A DNA stretch of 64,000 nucleotides from assembly GCA_004292955.1 (NCBI GenBank), contig RDXX01000014.1:1-64000 (forward strand), written 5' to 3'. The translations under genes were made by a program, and so were the position numbers. Numbering within the stretch: position 1 is the stretch's first letter; each line of letters starts with the position of its first letter. This stretch comes from Oscillatoriales cyanobacterium. GTDB taxonomy: Bacteria; Cyanobacteriota; Cyanobacteriia; Cyanobacteriales; Microcoleaceae. This document shows, piece by piece, positions 45,801-55,130 of the stretch. The notes beneath the pieces are model-generated. The model did no database searches. It saw only the letters and a list, made by a program, of their open reading frames with translations, and was not told where the DNA came from.

Positions 45801-48800
45801 GTGACAACTGCGATCGTTGCCGCGAACCAACCTCCGGTAGCCAATAACGCCAACAGCGCGATCGCACCCAGCAGCACCGTTTTACTGACCGGATTGGGAG
45901 GCACAGATCCCGACGGGACGATCGCCTCCTTCACCATCAACACCCTACCGCCAGCAGCCCAAGGAACCTTGTTTCTGGGCAATCCCGCGTCTGGGGGAAT
46001 TGCCGTCACAGCGGGTCAAACTCTCACACCCGCTCAAATCAATCAATTATTTTTCCAAGCGACCAACTCCTTTGCCGGAGCGAACTTCACCTACAGCGCT
46101 ACCGACAATCAAGGCCTCACCAGTCCCGGCACCGCTACCGTCTCTGCGGTACTGCCGACACCCAACAAACCTCCTGTAGCCAACAACGCCAACATCAGCC
46201 TACCTCCGAACAGCACAGCCAACATTGTCGGACTCGGAGCAACCGACCCCGACGGAACGATCGCCTCCTACACAATCAACACCCTGCCGACAGTCGCTCA
46301 AGGGGTGCTATTTTTAGGCAATCCCGCCTCTGGGGGAATTGCCGTCACCGCAGGTCAAATTCTCACGCCCGCTCAAATCAATCAATTATTTTTCCAATCT
46401 ACAGGCACTTTTACCGCAGCCAACTTCAGCTACAGCGCCACCGACAATCAAGGCGCTACCACCCCCGCCAGCGCTAGCGTTGCCGCCGCCATTCCAGTAC
46501 CATCGCCAACACCCGCACCGGTCAACAAACCTCCGGTTGCCAATCCTGTCAACAGCAGCCAGCAGCCCAGCAGCACCGCTTTATTGACCGGATTGGGAGG
46601 CACGGACTCCGACGGGACGATCGCCTCTTTTACGATTAACACCGTGCCACCTGTCTCTCAAGGGCAGCTATTTTTAGGCAATCCCGCCAGCGGAGGCGTA
46701 GCGGTGACACCCGGCCAAGTTCTGACTCCGGCACAGATTCAGCAACTATTTTTGCAAGCCACAGGCAACTTTACGGGAACCAACTTCAGCTATACCGCCA
46801 CCGACAACGGCGGTGCCACCAATGCTGCTACCGCAACTGTAGCGGCAATCCCTCTGCCAGTGCCGACACCAACTCCTGCACCGGTGCCGACACCAACTCC
46901 TGCGCCAGTGCCAACACCGACTCCTGCACCAGTGCCAACACCGACTCCTGCACCGGTGCCAACACCGACTCCTGCACCAGTGCCGCCTCCCAACCAGCCG
47001 CCAGTTGCCACAAATGTCAACTTCACTGTTCCCCCCAACACCAGCCCGCGAGTTCCGGGATTGGGAGGAACTGACCCCGACGGGACGATCGTCTCTTTCA
47101 CCATCAACAGCCTGCCCCCAGCAGACCAAGGACAGGTATTTTTAGGAGATCCTGCCAACGGAGGCGTTCGACTCACACCCGGTCAAGTTCTGACTCCGGC
47201 ACAGATTCAGCAAATATATTTCCAAACGACGGGCAGCTTTACGGGAGCCAATTTCACCTACAGCGCCACCGACAATCAAGGCGCAACCAGTCCCGCCAAT
47301 GCTACAGTTACCGCTTTGGTTCCGGTGCCGAACCAACCGCCAGTTGCCACAAATGTCAACTTCAGCACTCCGCCCAACAGTAGCAGGTTAGTCACGGGAT
47401 TGGGCGGAACCGACCCCGACGGATCGATCGCCTCTTACACCATCAACACTTTGCCACCGGCAGACCAAGGAGTCCTATTTTTAGGAGATCCGGCTTTGGG
47501 CGGAGGCGTTCGCGTCACAGCCGGCCAAGTTCTGACTCCCGCACAGCTTCAGCAAATATTTTTGCAAACGACGGCCAACTTTACAGGAGCGAATTTTAAC
47601 TACAGCGCTACGGACGATCGCGGTGCTACCAGTCCCGCTAATGCTACAGTTGCTGCCATAGCTCCAGCTCCGGCACCGACTCCAACTCCGACTCCGACTC
47701 CGGCGCCAATTGTTCTCAACCAACCTCCAGTTGGCATAAATGTCAACTTCAACATTCCGCCCAACAACAGCGTGCGGGTTCCAGGATTGGGAGGAATTGA
47801 CCCCGACGGGACGATCGCCTCTTTCACAATCAACACTTTGCCACCGGCGAACCAAGGAACACTGTTTTTAGGAGATCCTGCTAACGGTGGGATAGCGATC
47901 GCACCCGGTGAAATTCTCACTCCCGGACAGATTCAGCAACTGTTTTTCCAAACGACGGGCGACTTTACGGGAGCCAATTTCACCTACAGCGCCACCGACA
48001 ACCGCGGCCTGATTAGTCCCGGCACCGCTACTGTTGCTGCGATTCGCCCGACGACCAACTTACCGCCATTGGTGAACAATGCTAACTTCAGTATTGCTCC
48101 CAGTGGCAGCGCCCAGGTTCCGGGATTGGGAGGCAGCGACCCCGACGGGTCGATCGCCTCTTACACGATCGACACCCTGCCCCCAGCCAACCAAGGAGTT
48201 CTATTTTTAGGAGATCCAGCCAACGGCGGCGTTCGCGTCACACCCGGCCAAGTTCTAACTCCGGCACAAATTGAGCAATTATTTTTCCAAACCACAGGAA
48301 GTTTTACGGGAGCCACTTTCAGCTACAGCGCTACAGACGATCGCGGCGGCATTAGTCCCGCTACCGCTACTGTCGCTGCAATCTTGGGGCTGGTGGCGCC
48401 AACACCAACCCCAATATCAAATCCGATCGCCGAACCAGATACCGACTGTCTGTGCGAACCCATTGTAGAAAAACCAGGAATTAACTTTGCACCGCCGCCA
48501 CCAGCGCCCGGAGTTCGATTTGTCCGGCCAATTTCGCAACTGGGAGAGGGACAAACCACCAAAGGTACAGACGGCAATGACTCGATCGCAGACAACAAAG
48601 GCAACCAAAAAATCATCGGTTTAAAAGGGAACGACCTGATTTTAGGCAAAGACGGCGCCGACGAAATTTACGGCAATGAAGGCAATGACAGGATTTTTGC
48701 GGACACTGACACGGATATTGCTTACGGCGGCGAGGGCAACGATATCATCCATGCCGGCAAGCAGAACGACTGGATTGCAGGCGACTTAGGCTCTGACACC

Positions 48801-50204
48801 CTGTTTGGAGATGAAGGTGCCGATACGATTTTGGGAGATAACGGCCGCGATAACTCTAGCAGCGCTGCGGACGATCGCGATTTGATCTTCGGAGGTAACG
48901 GCGCAGACATCATTAACGGCAACGAAGGCGACGATACCATCCATGCCGGCAAAGGTAACGATCTTGCCCTTGGAGGCAAAGAAAATGACATCATTTCGGG
49001 CCAAATCGGCTCCGATACGTTGATTGGGGGCACCGGCAATGACACCTTGTTTGGCGGTTTCAACGGCAACACAGACTTCGATTCCCAGGGACGCGACTTG
49101 CTCTATGGAGGCGACGGCAACGACTTCCTCAGCGGCCAAGAAGCCAACGATACCCTGGTTGCAGGCAAAGGTAACGATCGCGCTTACGGAGGTAAAGGCA
49201 ATGACCTGATCTACGGTCAATTAGGCTCTGATACCCTCTACGGCGACGCAGGCAACGATACTCTGCTAGGCGACAAAGGCGGTTCCAACTCAGTTAACGG
49301 TGCTAGCGAAGGAGATTTAATCTTTGGCGGCACCGGTAATGACATCATCGGCGGTGGTAACGGCAATGACACCGTGCAAGCAGGCAAAGGCAATGATTGC
49401 GTTTGGGGCGGCAAAGAGAATGACTTGATTTGGGGCGAATTAGGCTCCGATACCCTTGTCGGCGACAGTGGCGATGACACGATATACGGTGGCGCTCGCA
49501 GTCGAGCTCAAGATGTCAACGGCCAGGACTTGATCTTTGGCAACATTGGTGCTGACGTACTCTTCGGCGATGAAGCTGACGATACCATCAGTGGCGGTGA
49601 AGGCGATGACAGGATTTACGGCGGTAAAAATAACGACCTCATTCACGGAGATCTTGGCAACGACAAGATTTACGGCGGTGACGGGGGCGATGAGCTCTGC
49701 GGTGGCGAGGGCAACGATACCATTTATGGCGATCGCTCCGATAACCGGGCTGTCTCGGTGGGCGCAAACGACCAGCAAGACTGCATCAATGGCGATGCTG
49801 GCGATGATTTGCTCTACGGCAATGAAGGGGAAGATACCCTGAATGGAGATGCTGGCACCGATACCCTAATTGGCGGTAAGGATAACGACTTGCTCAATGG
49901 GGGTGATGGTGATGACTGGCTGTTTGGTGGCTTGGGCGACGATACTTTAATCGGAGGTATTGGGAGCGATCGATTTGTCTTGGGTGCTGACAGTGGTACT
50001 GATACTGCGATCGGTTTTGAGGCCGGTGTCGATAAGTTTATTTTGATTGGCGGCCTGAGTTTCCAGCAGTTGCAATTGAGCACCACTCCTGACGGTACGT
50101 TGCTGCGAGTCGCAGGAACCGATCGGGTTTTAGCGAATCTGGTGGGGATTAATGGGGCGATCGGCTCCTCGGATTTCCTGTCATCAATTATCTTGCCTTC
50201 TTAG
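42825..50204 (+). CDS. Giant secreted protein: DUF4347, lectin-like, DUF11 and RTX repeats
   Basis: 2459 residues. Order: DUF4347 (about 42-205, with YLVVVDSRVENYEELIRGV, SLHVVSHGREAAVAIG and LLYGCNVAVGESG); a legume-lectin-like domain (about 208-482); four DUF11 repeats (about 488-999, for example ATYTITAQNAGPSSATNV); seven roughly 100-residue Ig/cadherin-like repeats (about 1002-1855, each opening NQPPVANN and DPDGTIASF); a PVPTPTPA linker between the third and fourth; then RTX repeats of the GGxGxD type (about 1912-2380). It ends SDRFVLGADSGTDTAIGFEAG, a C-terminal module common in type I substrates. There is no N-terminal signal peptide. Secretion by an unseen type I system and surface or matrix function are inferred. 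Several repeats are almost identical at the DNA level. Confidence 0.95.
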   Translation: MKTSPNTSNVSAVKIRKSTNITTTNNLFFKPANSTAYLESKTYLVVVDSRVENYEELIRGVKPGSEVLVLDPTRDAIAQITEFLGHYHSINSLHVVSHGREAAVAIGRTELNIDNLETYSSQLQQWGKALNKPGSILLYGCNVAVGESGIKFIQKLSELTGANIAASNNLTGSAALGGDWELEITTGQIDAELAFKPEVLKTYNHVLGTLVTESFQNPTALGPWIYGTSGGAIQPGLTSGSGPGIIPSLGLGDPPGSGALRLTSNANNQAAFVIYNNPISSTDGIRVAFDLFAYDGTGADGISFFLIDGAATPTQAGGFGGSLGYAPNNSSGIPGIVGGYLGVGFDEYGNFSDPSEGRLGGPGSIPDAVGIRGSQTGEYKFLTNNVIPGGIDNPTVTDRTLARKRVQITLQPSTPTIPSRFFVNIDLNGDNLFNGPGESAIDIPNLAAVNGTIPPTFKFGFASSTGAVTNIHEIRNLSVETVTAPTISADIATVKTGPAFALPNSSITYTITSTNNGPNDATNVLIQDPLPPGLTFSSADNGGIFNPTTRSVSWPVISTLANGASVTRSITVTAPATIGSVTNLAFSSSSTFDPNLINNTGEGVVSQATTAIVPATADIITSKTGPTTAVAGSTVTYTITSQNSGPSSATNVTVTDALPAGLTGVTASDGGSYNPATGVVTFPAIATLGIGAANAVSRTVSFSTPNTGTVIDIARSTAETPDPNSANNNGTAAIAQVSTTITSSADVVTTKAGPASVTPGATATYTITAQNVGPSAAANVSITDTLPVGLTGVTASNGGTYNPATGIVTWTAIASLASGAANAVTRTVSIVAPASGTVANTARSTSDTADPNTANNNGTAANAQVTTTITASADVVTTKAGPASIAPGATATYTITAQNAGPSSATNVVITDTLPLGLTGVTASNGGSYNPATGIVSWTAIASLASGAANAITRTVSVVAPATGSVVNTARSTAATADPNSGNNNGTAANAQVTTAIVAANQPPVANNANSAIAPSSTVLLTGLGGTDPDGTIASFTINTLPPAAQGTLFLGNPASGGIAVTAGQTLTPAQINQLFFQATNSFAGANFTYSATDNQGLTSPGTATVSAVLPTPNKPPVANNANISLPPNSTANIVGLGATDPDGTIASYTINTLPTVAQGVLFLGNPASGGIAVTAGQILTPAQINQLFFQSTGTFTAANFSYSATDNQGATTPASASVAAAIPVPSPTPAPVNKPPVANPVNSSQQPSSTALLTGLGGTDSDGTIASFTINTVPPVSQGQLFLGNPASGGVAVTPGQVLTPAQIQQLFLQATGNFTGTNFSYTATDNGGATNAATATVAAIPLPVPTPTPAPVPTPTPAPVPTPTPAPVPTPTPAPVPTPTPAPVPPPNQPPVATNVNFTVPPNTSPRVPGLGGTDPDGTIVSFTINSLPPADQGQVFLGDPANGGVRLTPGQVLTPAQIQQIYFQTTGSFTGANFTYSATDNQGATSPANATVTALVPVPNQPPVATNVNFSTPPNSSRLVTGLGGTDPDGSIASYTINTLPPADQGVLFLGDPALGGGVRVTAGQVLTPAQLQQIFLQTTANFTGANFNYSATDDRGATSPANATVAAIAPAPAPTPTPTPTPAPIVLNQPPVGINVNFNIPPNNSVRVPGLGGIDPDGTIASFTINTLPPANQGTLFLGDPANGGIAIAPGEILTPGQIQQLFFQTTGDFTGANFTYSATDNRGLISPGTATVAAIRPTTNLPPLVNNANFSIAPSGSAQVPGLGGSDPDGSIASYTIDTLPPANQGVLFLGDPANGGVRVTPGQVLTPAQIEQLFFQTTGSFTGATFSYSATDDRGGISPATATVAAILGLVAPTPTPISNPIAEPDTDCLCEPIVEKPGINFAPPPPAPGVRFVRPISQLGEGQTTKGTDGNDSIADNKGNQKIIGLKGNDLILGKDGADEIYGNEGNDRIFADTDTDIAYGGEGNDIIHAGKQNDWIAGDLGSDTLFGDEGADTILGDNGRDNSSSAADDRDLIFGGNGADIINGNEGDDTIHAGKGNDLALGGKENDIISGQIGSDTLIGGTGNDTLFGGFNGNTDFDSQGRDLLYGGDGNDFLSGQEANDTLVAGKGNDRAYGGKGNDLIYGQLGSDTLYGDAGNDTLLGDKGGSNSVNGASEGDLIFGGTGNDIIGGGNGNDTVQAGKGNDCVWGGKENDLIWGELGSDTLVGDSGDDTIYGGARSRAQDVNGQDLIFGNIGADVLFGDEADDTISGGEGDDRIYGGKNNDLIHGDLGNDKIYGGDGGDELCGGEGNDTIYGDRSDNRAVSVGANDQQDCINGDAGDDLLYGNEGEDTLNGDAGTDTLIGGKDNDLLNGGDGDDWLFGGLGDDTLIGGIGSDRFVLGADSGTDTAIGFEAGVDKFILIGGLSFQQLQLSTTPDGTLLRVAGTDRVLANLVGINGAIGSSDFLSSIILPS

Positions 50205-50242
50205 GGTGAGAATTGGCGGCGAAAGTCCCCTATTCTCATAAG

Positions 50243-50279
50243 AAAACGCCACAGCAACTTACAAGTTCTGTGGCGTTTC
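50243..50279 (+). terminator. Intrinsic terminator after the giant RTX gene
   Basis: AAACGCCACAG and CTGTGGCGTTT are perfect 11-base arms around a 15-base loop. The run of T residues at the end is short, so it is a moderate terminator. It lies 38 bases after the stop codon. Confidence 0.65.
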
Positions 50280-50311
50280 GATAATTTTCAATAATCTAAA
50301 ACTCGACTGTA

Positions 50312-50560
50312 GCAAGGTTTGTAGTAAGGACTTTAGTCCTTCTTGCTTGCAAGGTTTGTAGTAAGGACTTTAGTCCTTCTTACTTGCAAGGTTTGTAGCA
50401 AGGACTTTAGTCCTTCTTGCTTGCAAGGTTTGTAGTAAGGACTTTAGTCCTTCTTACTTGCAAGGTTTGTAGTAAGGACTTTAGTCCTTCTTGCTTGCAA
50501 GGTTTGTAGTAAGGACTTTAGTCCTTCTTGAATGTGGGCTAAAGTCCTCACTACAAACCA
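50312..50560. repeat. Tandem array of a 37-bp palindromic unit, six copies, closed by an inverted copy
   Basis: GGTTTGTAGTAAGGACTTTA starts at 50316, 50353, 50390, 50427, 50464 and 50501, a 37-bp period. Unit ends alternate CTTGCTTGC and CTTACTTGC, so the real growth unit may be a 74-bp pair. A reverse copy (AAAGTCCTCACTACAAACC, 50542-50559) ends the array. Related to the 35-bp array at 21631. Confidence 0.93.
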
Positions 50561-50586
50561 AATTCGATCTGATAGAACTCAGAAGT

Positions 50587-51492
50587 TTACTTGCACATGA
50601 TCAAGTTTCCAGCCGAGATGAATCCCGGAACAGGGGCTGAAATCTCAACCCAATTGCGGTCTTCTCCATTCTTATCTTTGACTAACTGGAAATTCGGCAC
50701 AAGCGTTACTTGACCGTTAGCGGGTACGCCGCCTTTAACTGTCGCAGTCTTTGAAGGCTCCGCACGAATAGCCAGACCTTTCGGTGCTACGCGAGGTTCT
50801 ACTTGGCGGCACAGGCTGACGGGGCCCGTTGTTGGTGCTGGTGTTGGTGCTGGTGTTGGCGCAGGTGCTGGCGCAGGTGCTGGTGCTGGTGTTGGCGCAG
50901 GTGCAGGTGCTGGTGCTGGTGCTGGTGCAGGTGCTGGTGCAGGTGCTGGTGCAGGTGCTGGTGCAGGTGCTGGCGCTGGCGCTGGCGCTGGTGCTGGCGC
51001 TGGCGCAGGTGCAGGTGCAGGTGCAGGCGCAGGTGCTGGTGCTGGTGCTGGTGCTGGACTTGGGGAAGGAGCTTGACTAATTGTGCACGAAGCTAAATTA
51101 GCCTCGTTGTTCGGGTATCCGGTAGCTATATACCCTTTTACGGGAGCGGTAATTTGAATCCAGAGGCGGCCGTCGGAGGCTTTAACAGAAGTAGCGCCTT
51201 GGAACAGCGTTACCTGAGTATTCATGGCTACACCGCCAACTCTCACGGATTTGGGGTCTGGGCTCTGGCGAACTGTCAAACCTTCTTTGGGAGTTACTTT
51301 GCGGCAAAGCGTGTCAGCTTGGGCGATTTGAAAAGTAGCGCTGTCTTCAAAGGAAATTTTTTCAGCATCCTGACTGGTAGTGGATGCTGGTGAGGTGGCA
51401 ACACCGATCGCAGTCGCCTGCACACTTCCGGCTACAATGGCGATCGCGCCCAGCAATGCAGCGGGTTTGTTCCAGCAATTCAAGTTTTTCAT
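50587..51492 (-). CDS. Secreted protein with two SH3-like domains joined by an Ala-Pro linker
   Basis: 301 residues with a signal peptide (LLGAIAIVAGSVQATA, cut about residue 30). Two bacterial SH3 domains follow: one from about 63 to 140 (LCRKVTPKEGLTVRQSPDP to KGYIATGYP) and one from about 228 to 300 (LCRQVEPRVAPKGLAIRAEP to GFISAGNL). Each has a pair of Cys residues that may pair across the domain. Between them is an uninterrupted (AP)n stretch of about 70 residues, encoded by GGTGCT/GGCGCA hexamers on the plus strand (50825-51050). SH3 domains of this type bind cell-wall peptides. The rigid linker could span the periplasm. Stop and downstream array lie 27 bases apart. Confidence 0.88.
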   Translation of the reverse strand: MKNLNCWNKPAALLGAIAIVAGSVQATAIGVATSPASTTSQDAEKISFEDSATFQIAQADTLCRKVTPKEGLTVRQSPDPKSVRVGGVAMNTQVTLFQGATSVKASDGRLWIQITAPVKGYIATGYPNNEANLASCTISQAPSPSPAPAPAPAPAPAPAPAPAPAPAPAPAPAPAPAPAPAPAPAPAPAPAPAPAPAPAPTPAPAPAPAPAPTPAPTPAPTTGPVSLCRQVEPRVAPKGLAIRAEPSKTATVKGGVPANGQVTLVPNFQLVKDKNGEDRNWVEISAPVPGFISAGNLIMCK

Positions 51493-52083
51493 CCGTTCAA
51501 CTCCTCAATCTAATCAAAACCATTATCTTTATTGCTGGTCAATATAGCAAAAAAAGCGATTTGTCTTCCAGAAAAATACTGTCTATAACAGAATACTGCC
51601 TGCAAGTCAATTTTTATTTGTATAAATTAATGCAGCGTAAGATTTAAGCGAGGAAAAATTAAGCTGCTGCACCTGTAAATTGCTCGTTATGGTAGAACCC
51701 GAGAAGGCGAGAGGGAGAGAGGGAGAGGGGGAGAGGGGAAGAGTCAACCGTCTACAGTTCACATGTGTGGCAGGCGATCGCACTTTACCTTAAAATTACC
51801 GCAAAGAGCGCCAATCGCTAGCATTAGTTGAAGTCCCCTAATCGCGGCTGTGGAGTCAATTTTTGAATAGCAAATAACAAATCTAAAATAGAGTGTTGAA
51901 TCCCCAAATCTCGGCTGTGGAGTCAAATCTCAAATCTCAAATCGACTGACGTTTTTTGCTTCAATCTATCAAAAGACGGATTTTTTCTAAGAAGTGGGCG
52001 CAGGATAACCTCTATCTGGAGAATGGTTTAGCCGATCGCGCCAATCGAGTACAAATAGGATGTTATATCTCATTTTGTACTCT
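51493..52083. other. Gap with STRRs and a duplicated short sequence
   Basis: About 590 bases between divergent genes. A purine STRR (GAGAGGGAGAGGGGGAGA) lies at about 51705-51738. The word GCGGCTGTGGAGTCAA occurs near 51845 and TCGGCTGTGGAGTCAA near 51913, an imperfect direct repeat about 68 bases apart. AAATCTC heptamers then run to about 51942. No gene is supported. Confidence 0.55.
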
Positions 52084-52530
52084 ATGAAACTGAATTATTT
52101 TACCAAACGGCTTTCGACTCTCGGGCGCTATCTGGCTGCAACTGTGCTTTGCGTGTCAGCGATGGCATTTGCTTGGCAGGGTGCATTTTTCTCGAACACC
52201 GCAGCAATGGCCTCTCTTGCTGTAAGCTCGATCGCAGCAGCAGATATAGGCGATAAAGTTCAAGACAAAGCCAGCACAGATGCCGGAAGAGCCAAGAACT
52301 TCATCCGAGATACAGAAGAGAAGGTGAAGGAAACAGCCAAGACAAATGCTGCTAAAGTCGATCGAGCATCAGAAGATGGTAGTGTAGTCGAGCGCAAAGC
52401 CAAGAAAGATGCAGCTACAATTGAGAAAAGAGCAGAAGAAGATTCAGCTCGCACACAGAAAGCAGTAGATAACACAAAGAATGCTGTGGAGCGCGCTGTT
52501 GACAGTATCAAAGGTGCTTTTAGCAAGTAG
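52084..52530 (+). CDS. Secreted helical, Ala/Lys/Asp-rich protein
   Basis: 148 residues. A basic start and hydrophobic stretch (YLAATVLCVSAMAFAWQGAFF) look like a signal peptide or anchor. The rest is charged and helical with 11-residue-like periodicity (KVQDKASTDAGRAKNFIRDT, AKTNAAKVDRASEDGS), comparable to LEA or apolipoprotein-like stress proteins. I know no exact family. The frame is open eight codons upstream; the Met at 52084 gives a cleaner signal sequence. It might stabilise membranes, which is a guess from composition. Confidence 0.7.
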   Translation: MKLNYFTKRLSTLGRYLAATVLCVSAMAFAWQGAFFSNTAAMASLAVSSIAAADIGDKVQDKASTDAGRAKNFIRDTEEKVKETAKTNAAKVDRASEDGSVVERKAKKDAATIEKRAEEDSARTQKAVDNTKNAVERAVDSIKGAFSK

Positions 52531-52548
52531 AAAATAAATCATACTCAG

Positions 52549-52611
52549 TAGGTTTGTAGTGAGGACTTTAGTCCTTCTTTTCCCGAGGACTTTAGTCCTC
52601 ACTACAAACCA
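52549..52611. repeat. Inverted pair of the 'GGTTTGTAGTGAGGAC' element
   Basis: GGTTTGTAGTGAGGACTTTA and its near-complement AGTCCTCACTACAAACC form a strong hairpin 18 bases after a stop codon, the same family as at 21631, 31096 and 50312. Confidence 0.85.
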
Positions 52612-52760
52612 AGCTTACGGCGCTCGCTCTCTTCGGACAGGATATTAGGTTTTTTCGCCTTGTCAGGTCGATCGAAACTCAAAACATCGATCTACATTAA
52701 CCAAAACCCCTACAGTCAGAGTAAAACCCAGGGCGGTTTTATTGTCGTTAGACAAATTAG

Positions 52761-52828
52761 GTACGTTGTTGCGCTTCAGCGCTCTTTCTAATATTAGCTA
52801 AAGAGCGCTGAAGCGCAACAACGTACCT
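52761..52828. repeat. Long hairpin repeat (GGTACGTTGTTGCGCTTCAG type)
   Basis: AGGTACGTTGTTGCGCTTCA then GCGCTCTTT, a 15-base loop, and the complementary AAAGAGCGCTGAAGCGCAAC then AACGTACCT. Near-perfect 29-base arms. The same element is at 25318-25500. It precedes the pheS stop codon by about 30 bases on the facing strand and could act as a terminator. Confidence 0.85.
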
Positions 52829-52857
52829 TCAGAGTAAAACCGACCTCAAGCCACTAC

Positions 52858-53862
52858 TTAAAACTGCCGCAAAAATCGTAAATCGCTAGCATAAACCCGG
52901 CGAATGTCATCAATTTCATAAAGTACCATAGCGAACCGCTCCACCCCAAAACCGGCTGCAAATCCAGTATACTTTTCTGGATCTAAACCGACTCCTTTAA
53001 GAACATTAGGATCTACTACACCGCAGCCCAAAACTTCCAGCCATTTGCCGTTCCACTGCAAATCAACTTCAGCAGAAGGTTCTGTAAACGGAAAGTAACT
53101 CGTGCGGAAACGAATCGGCAAATCTTGCCCGAACATTTGTCGCAAAAACTCTTTAATTGTGCCTTTCAAGTCAGTAAATGTCAGATTTTCACCAATAGCT
53201 AAAAGTTCAATTTGGTGGAATACTGCCGCGTGAGTAGCATCAACAGTATCGCGGCGGTAAACGCGGCCGGGTGAGACAATCCGAATCGGCGGTTTGTGCT
53301 GTTCCATGTAGCGAATTTGCACCGAGGATGTTTGAGTCCGCAGCAAGTCGCCACCGGGCAGGTAAAATGTATCTTGCATATCCCGCGCCGGGTGATCGGG
53401 CGGAGTGTTCAGCGCCTCGAAGTTGTAATAATCTGTTTCCATTTCCGGGCCGTTGGCGACGGTATAGCCCAGGCCGACAAAGATATCGAGAGCGCGGTCT
53501 ATGACGGCGTTTAAGGGGTGAATTCTGCCTTGGGGGCGAAAAATCCCCGGCATGGTGACATCGAGGGTTTCTGAGGCTAATTTGGCTTCAATTTGGGCGT
53601 TTTGGAGGGCGGCGCGCTTGTCTTCTAAGTCGGCTTGTAGGGCTTCTTTTACAGTATTGGCGATCGCGCCTACTTTTGGCCGCTGATCGGCTGACAGTTT
53701 CCCCATCATGCCTAAAATTTGAGAGAGTTGGCCTTTTTTGCCTAGGTAGCCGACGCGCAACTGTTCGAGTTGTTCGAGGGTATTCGCAGTTGCGATCGCA
53801 CTTTTGGACTCTTGGCCCAGGGTTTCTAGTTGAGTTTCAATGTCGCTGAGCTGGACAGTCAT
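52858..53862 (-). CDS. pheS: Phenylalanyl-tRNA synthetase alpha subunit
   Basis: Charges tRNA-Phe with the beta subunit (pheT, not in the window). 334 residues: an N-terminal coiled coil (about 1-90), then class II catalytic motifs, motif 2 [20 protein letters not shown] and motif 3 [20 protein letters not shown]. Start ATG at 53862 matches the family. A short TTTAGAT STRR lies just upstream (53865-53897). pheT is not adjacent, as usual in cyanobacteria. Confidence 0.96.
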   Translation of the reverse strand: MTVQLSDIETQLETLGQESKSAIATANTLEQLEQLRVGYLGKKGQLSQILGMMGKLSADQRPKVGAIANTVKEALQADLEDKRAALQNAQIEAKLASETLDVTMPGIFRPQGRIHPLNAVIDRALDIFVGLGYTVANGPEMETDYYNFEALNTPPDHPARDMQDTFYLPGGDLLRTQTSSVQIRYMEQHKPPIRIVSPGRVYRRDTVDATHAAVFHQIELLAIGENLTFTDLKGTIKEFLRQMFGQDLPIRFRTSYFPFTEPSAEVDLQWNGKWLEVLGCGVVDPNVLKGVGLDPEKYTGFAAGFGVERFAMVLYEIDDIRRVYASDLRFLRQF

Positions 53863-53971
53863 TTTGATTTTAGATTTTAGGTTTTAGATTTTAGATTGAT
53901 GGCGATTTTGGGCCAAGCTGAGTTTAGCGCAATTTTGGTGTGGCTGACTTGTAGATTTTAGATTGATCGCT

Positions 53972-54095
53972 GGGGAGCATCTCATTTTTGTTTGCAAAAA
54001 ACATTTCTTTTTACAACAGTGCTGTCCCCGCTCGCTTGCTTATAGAACCAAGCGAGCGGGGACAGCACTGTTAAAAGCAAAACTGAGATGCACCC
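53972..54095. mobile_element. MITE-like element, family B, copy 2
   Basis: GGGGAGCATCTCATTTTTGT at the left and CTGAGATGCACCC at the right, with the central palindrome AGTGCTGTCCCCGCTCGCTT and AAGCGAGCGGGGACAGCACT. About 124 bp. It differs from copy 1 (17659) in the loop and in a few bases of the arms. Confidence 0.8.
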
Positions 54096-54197
54096 GGTGG
54101 CTGCTTAATGCGTAATAGGTAATAGATAATTGCAAGTAAAACCGATCGCCCTACTTGAATCTAGTTTAAGATTATTCTCAGGCCTCTAAAAATTTCA

Positions 54198-55004
54198 ATG
54201 AAACTTTTAATTAGCAACGACGACGGCATCTTTGCACAAGGCATCCGCAGCCTCGCCAACGCTCTCACCGCCGCCGGTCACTCTGTGAGCGTTGTTTGTC
54301 CCGACAGAGAGCGCTCCGCTACCGGACACGGCTTGACATTGCACCAACCCATTCGCGCCGAAATTGTCGAATCTGTTTTTGATCCCGCCGTCAAAGCTTG
54401 GGCTTGTTCGGGTACTCCCGCCGACTGCGTTAAACTAGCTTTGTGGGCTTTACTTGACAAACCGCCCGATTTTGTCCTTGCTGGCGTCAACCACGGGCCG
54501 AATTTAGGCACGGACATCATCTGTTCGGGGACGGTTTCGGCTGCGATGGAAGGAATTATGGAAGGCATTCCCAGCATTGCTTTCAGCCTCGCCAGCTATA
54601 CTTCGCAGGAATTTGGGCCGGCAGTGGATTTCGCTGTCACCTTGCTACGACAGTTGGAAAAACAGCCAATGCCAAAACCGACACTGTTGAATGTCAACAT
54701 ACCAGCAGTCTCACAAGCAGAAATTACCGGAGTTGCGATCGCCCGTCAAGGCATTCGCCGCTATTTCGACATATTTCAAAAGCGCACCGATCCGCGCGGC
54801 AAAACTTATTATTGGCTGGCTGGGGAATTGTTAGAAGATGTGGAAGAAACCTCCGAATCGGCAGTTTGGCATGATATTCCTACAGACGTACAAGCTATTC
54901 GCGACAATAAAATTACCGTTACTCCGCTGCAATACAATCTCACCTGTGTTCCCGATTTGCACTCGTTACGAGATTGGCAATTTGAAAGTTTTCCCAAGCA
55001 GTGA
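54198..55004 (+). CDS. surE: 5'/3'-nucleotidase SurE
   Basis: Nucleoside monophosphatase linked to survival in stationary phase. 268 residues: [10 protein letters not shown] with the paired metal ligands Asp8 and Asp9, [10 protein letters not shown] with the Ser loop, and [14 protein letters not shown] and [18 protein letters not shown], completing the family's metal site. Start ATG at 54198. The next gene starts 126 bases later on the same strand, so an operon is possible but not shown. Confidence 0.94.
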   Translation: MKLLISNDDGIFAQGIRSLANALTAAGHSVSVVCPDRERSATGHGLTLHQPIRAEIVESVFDPAVKAWACSGTPADCVKLALWALLDKPPDFVLAGVNHGPNLGTDIICSGTVSAAMEGIMEGIPSIAFSLASYTSQEFGPAVDFAVTLLRQLEKQPMPKPTLLNVNIPAVSQAEITGVAIARQGIRRYFDIFQKRTDPRGKTYYWLAGELLEDVEETSESAVWHDIPTDVQAIRDNKITVTPLQYNLTCVPDLHSLRDWQFESFPKQ

Positions 55005-55130
55005 GCTCCGATCGACCCGATCGCCGCTGTAAACTAGGAATTAAGGATAAAGTGCCTATGAAGGTATATGCCCTAGGCGTTAACGCAGGCTCTCAATTGG
55101 TTGTTGGTTTTTTACTCAAGAAAAGCAGTT

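Noticed and set aside
50312-50560. 37-bp array read as CRISPR
   Set aside because: The units are contiguous with no variable spacers between them; it is a tandem repeat.
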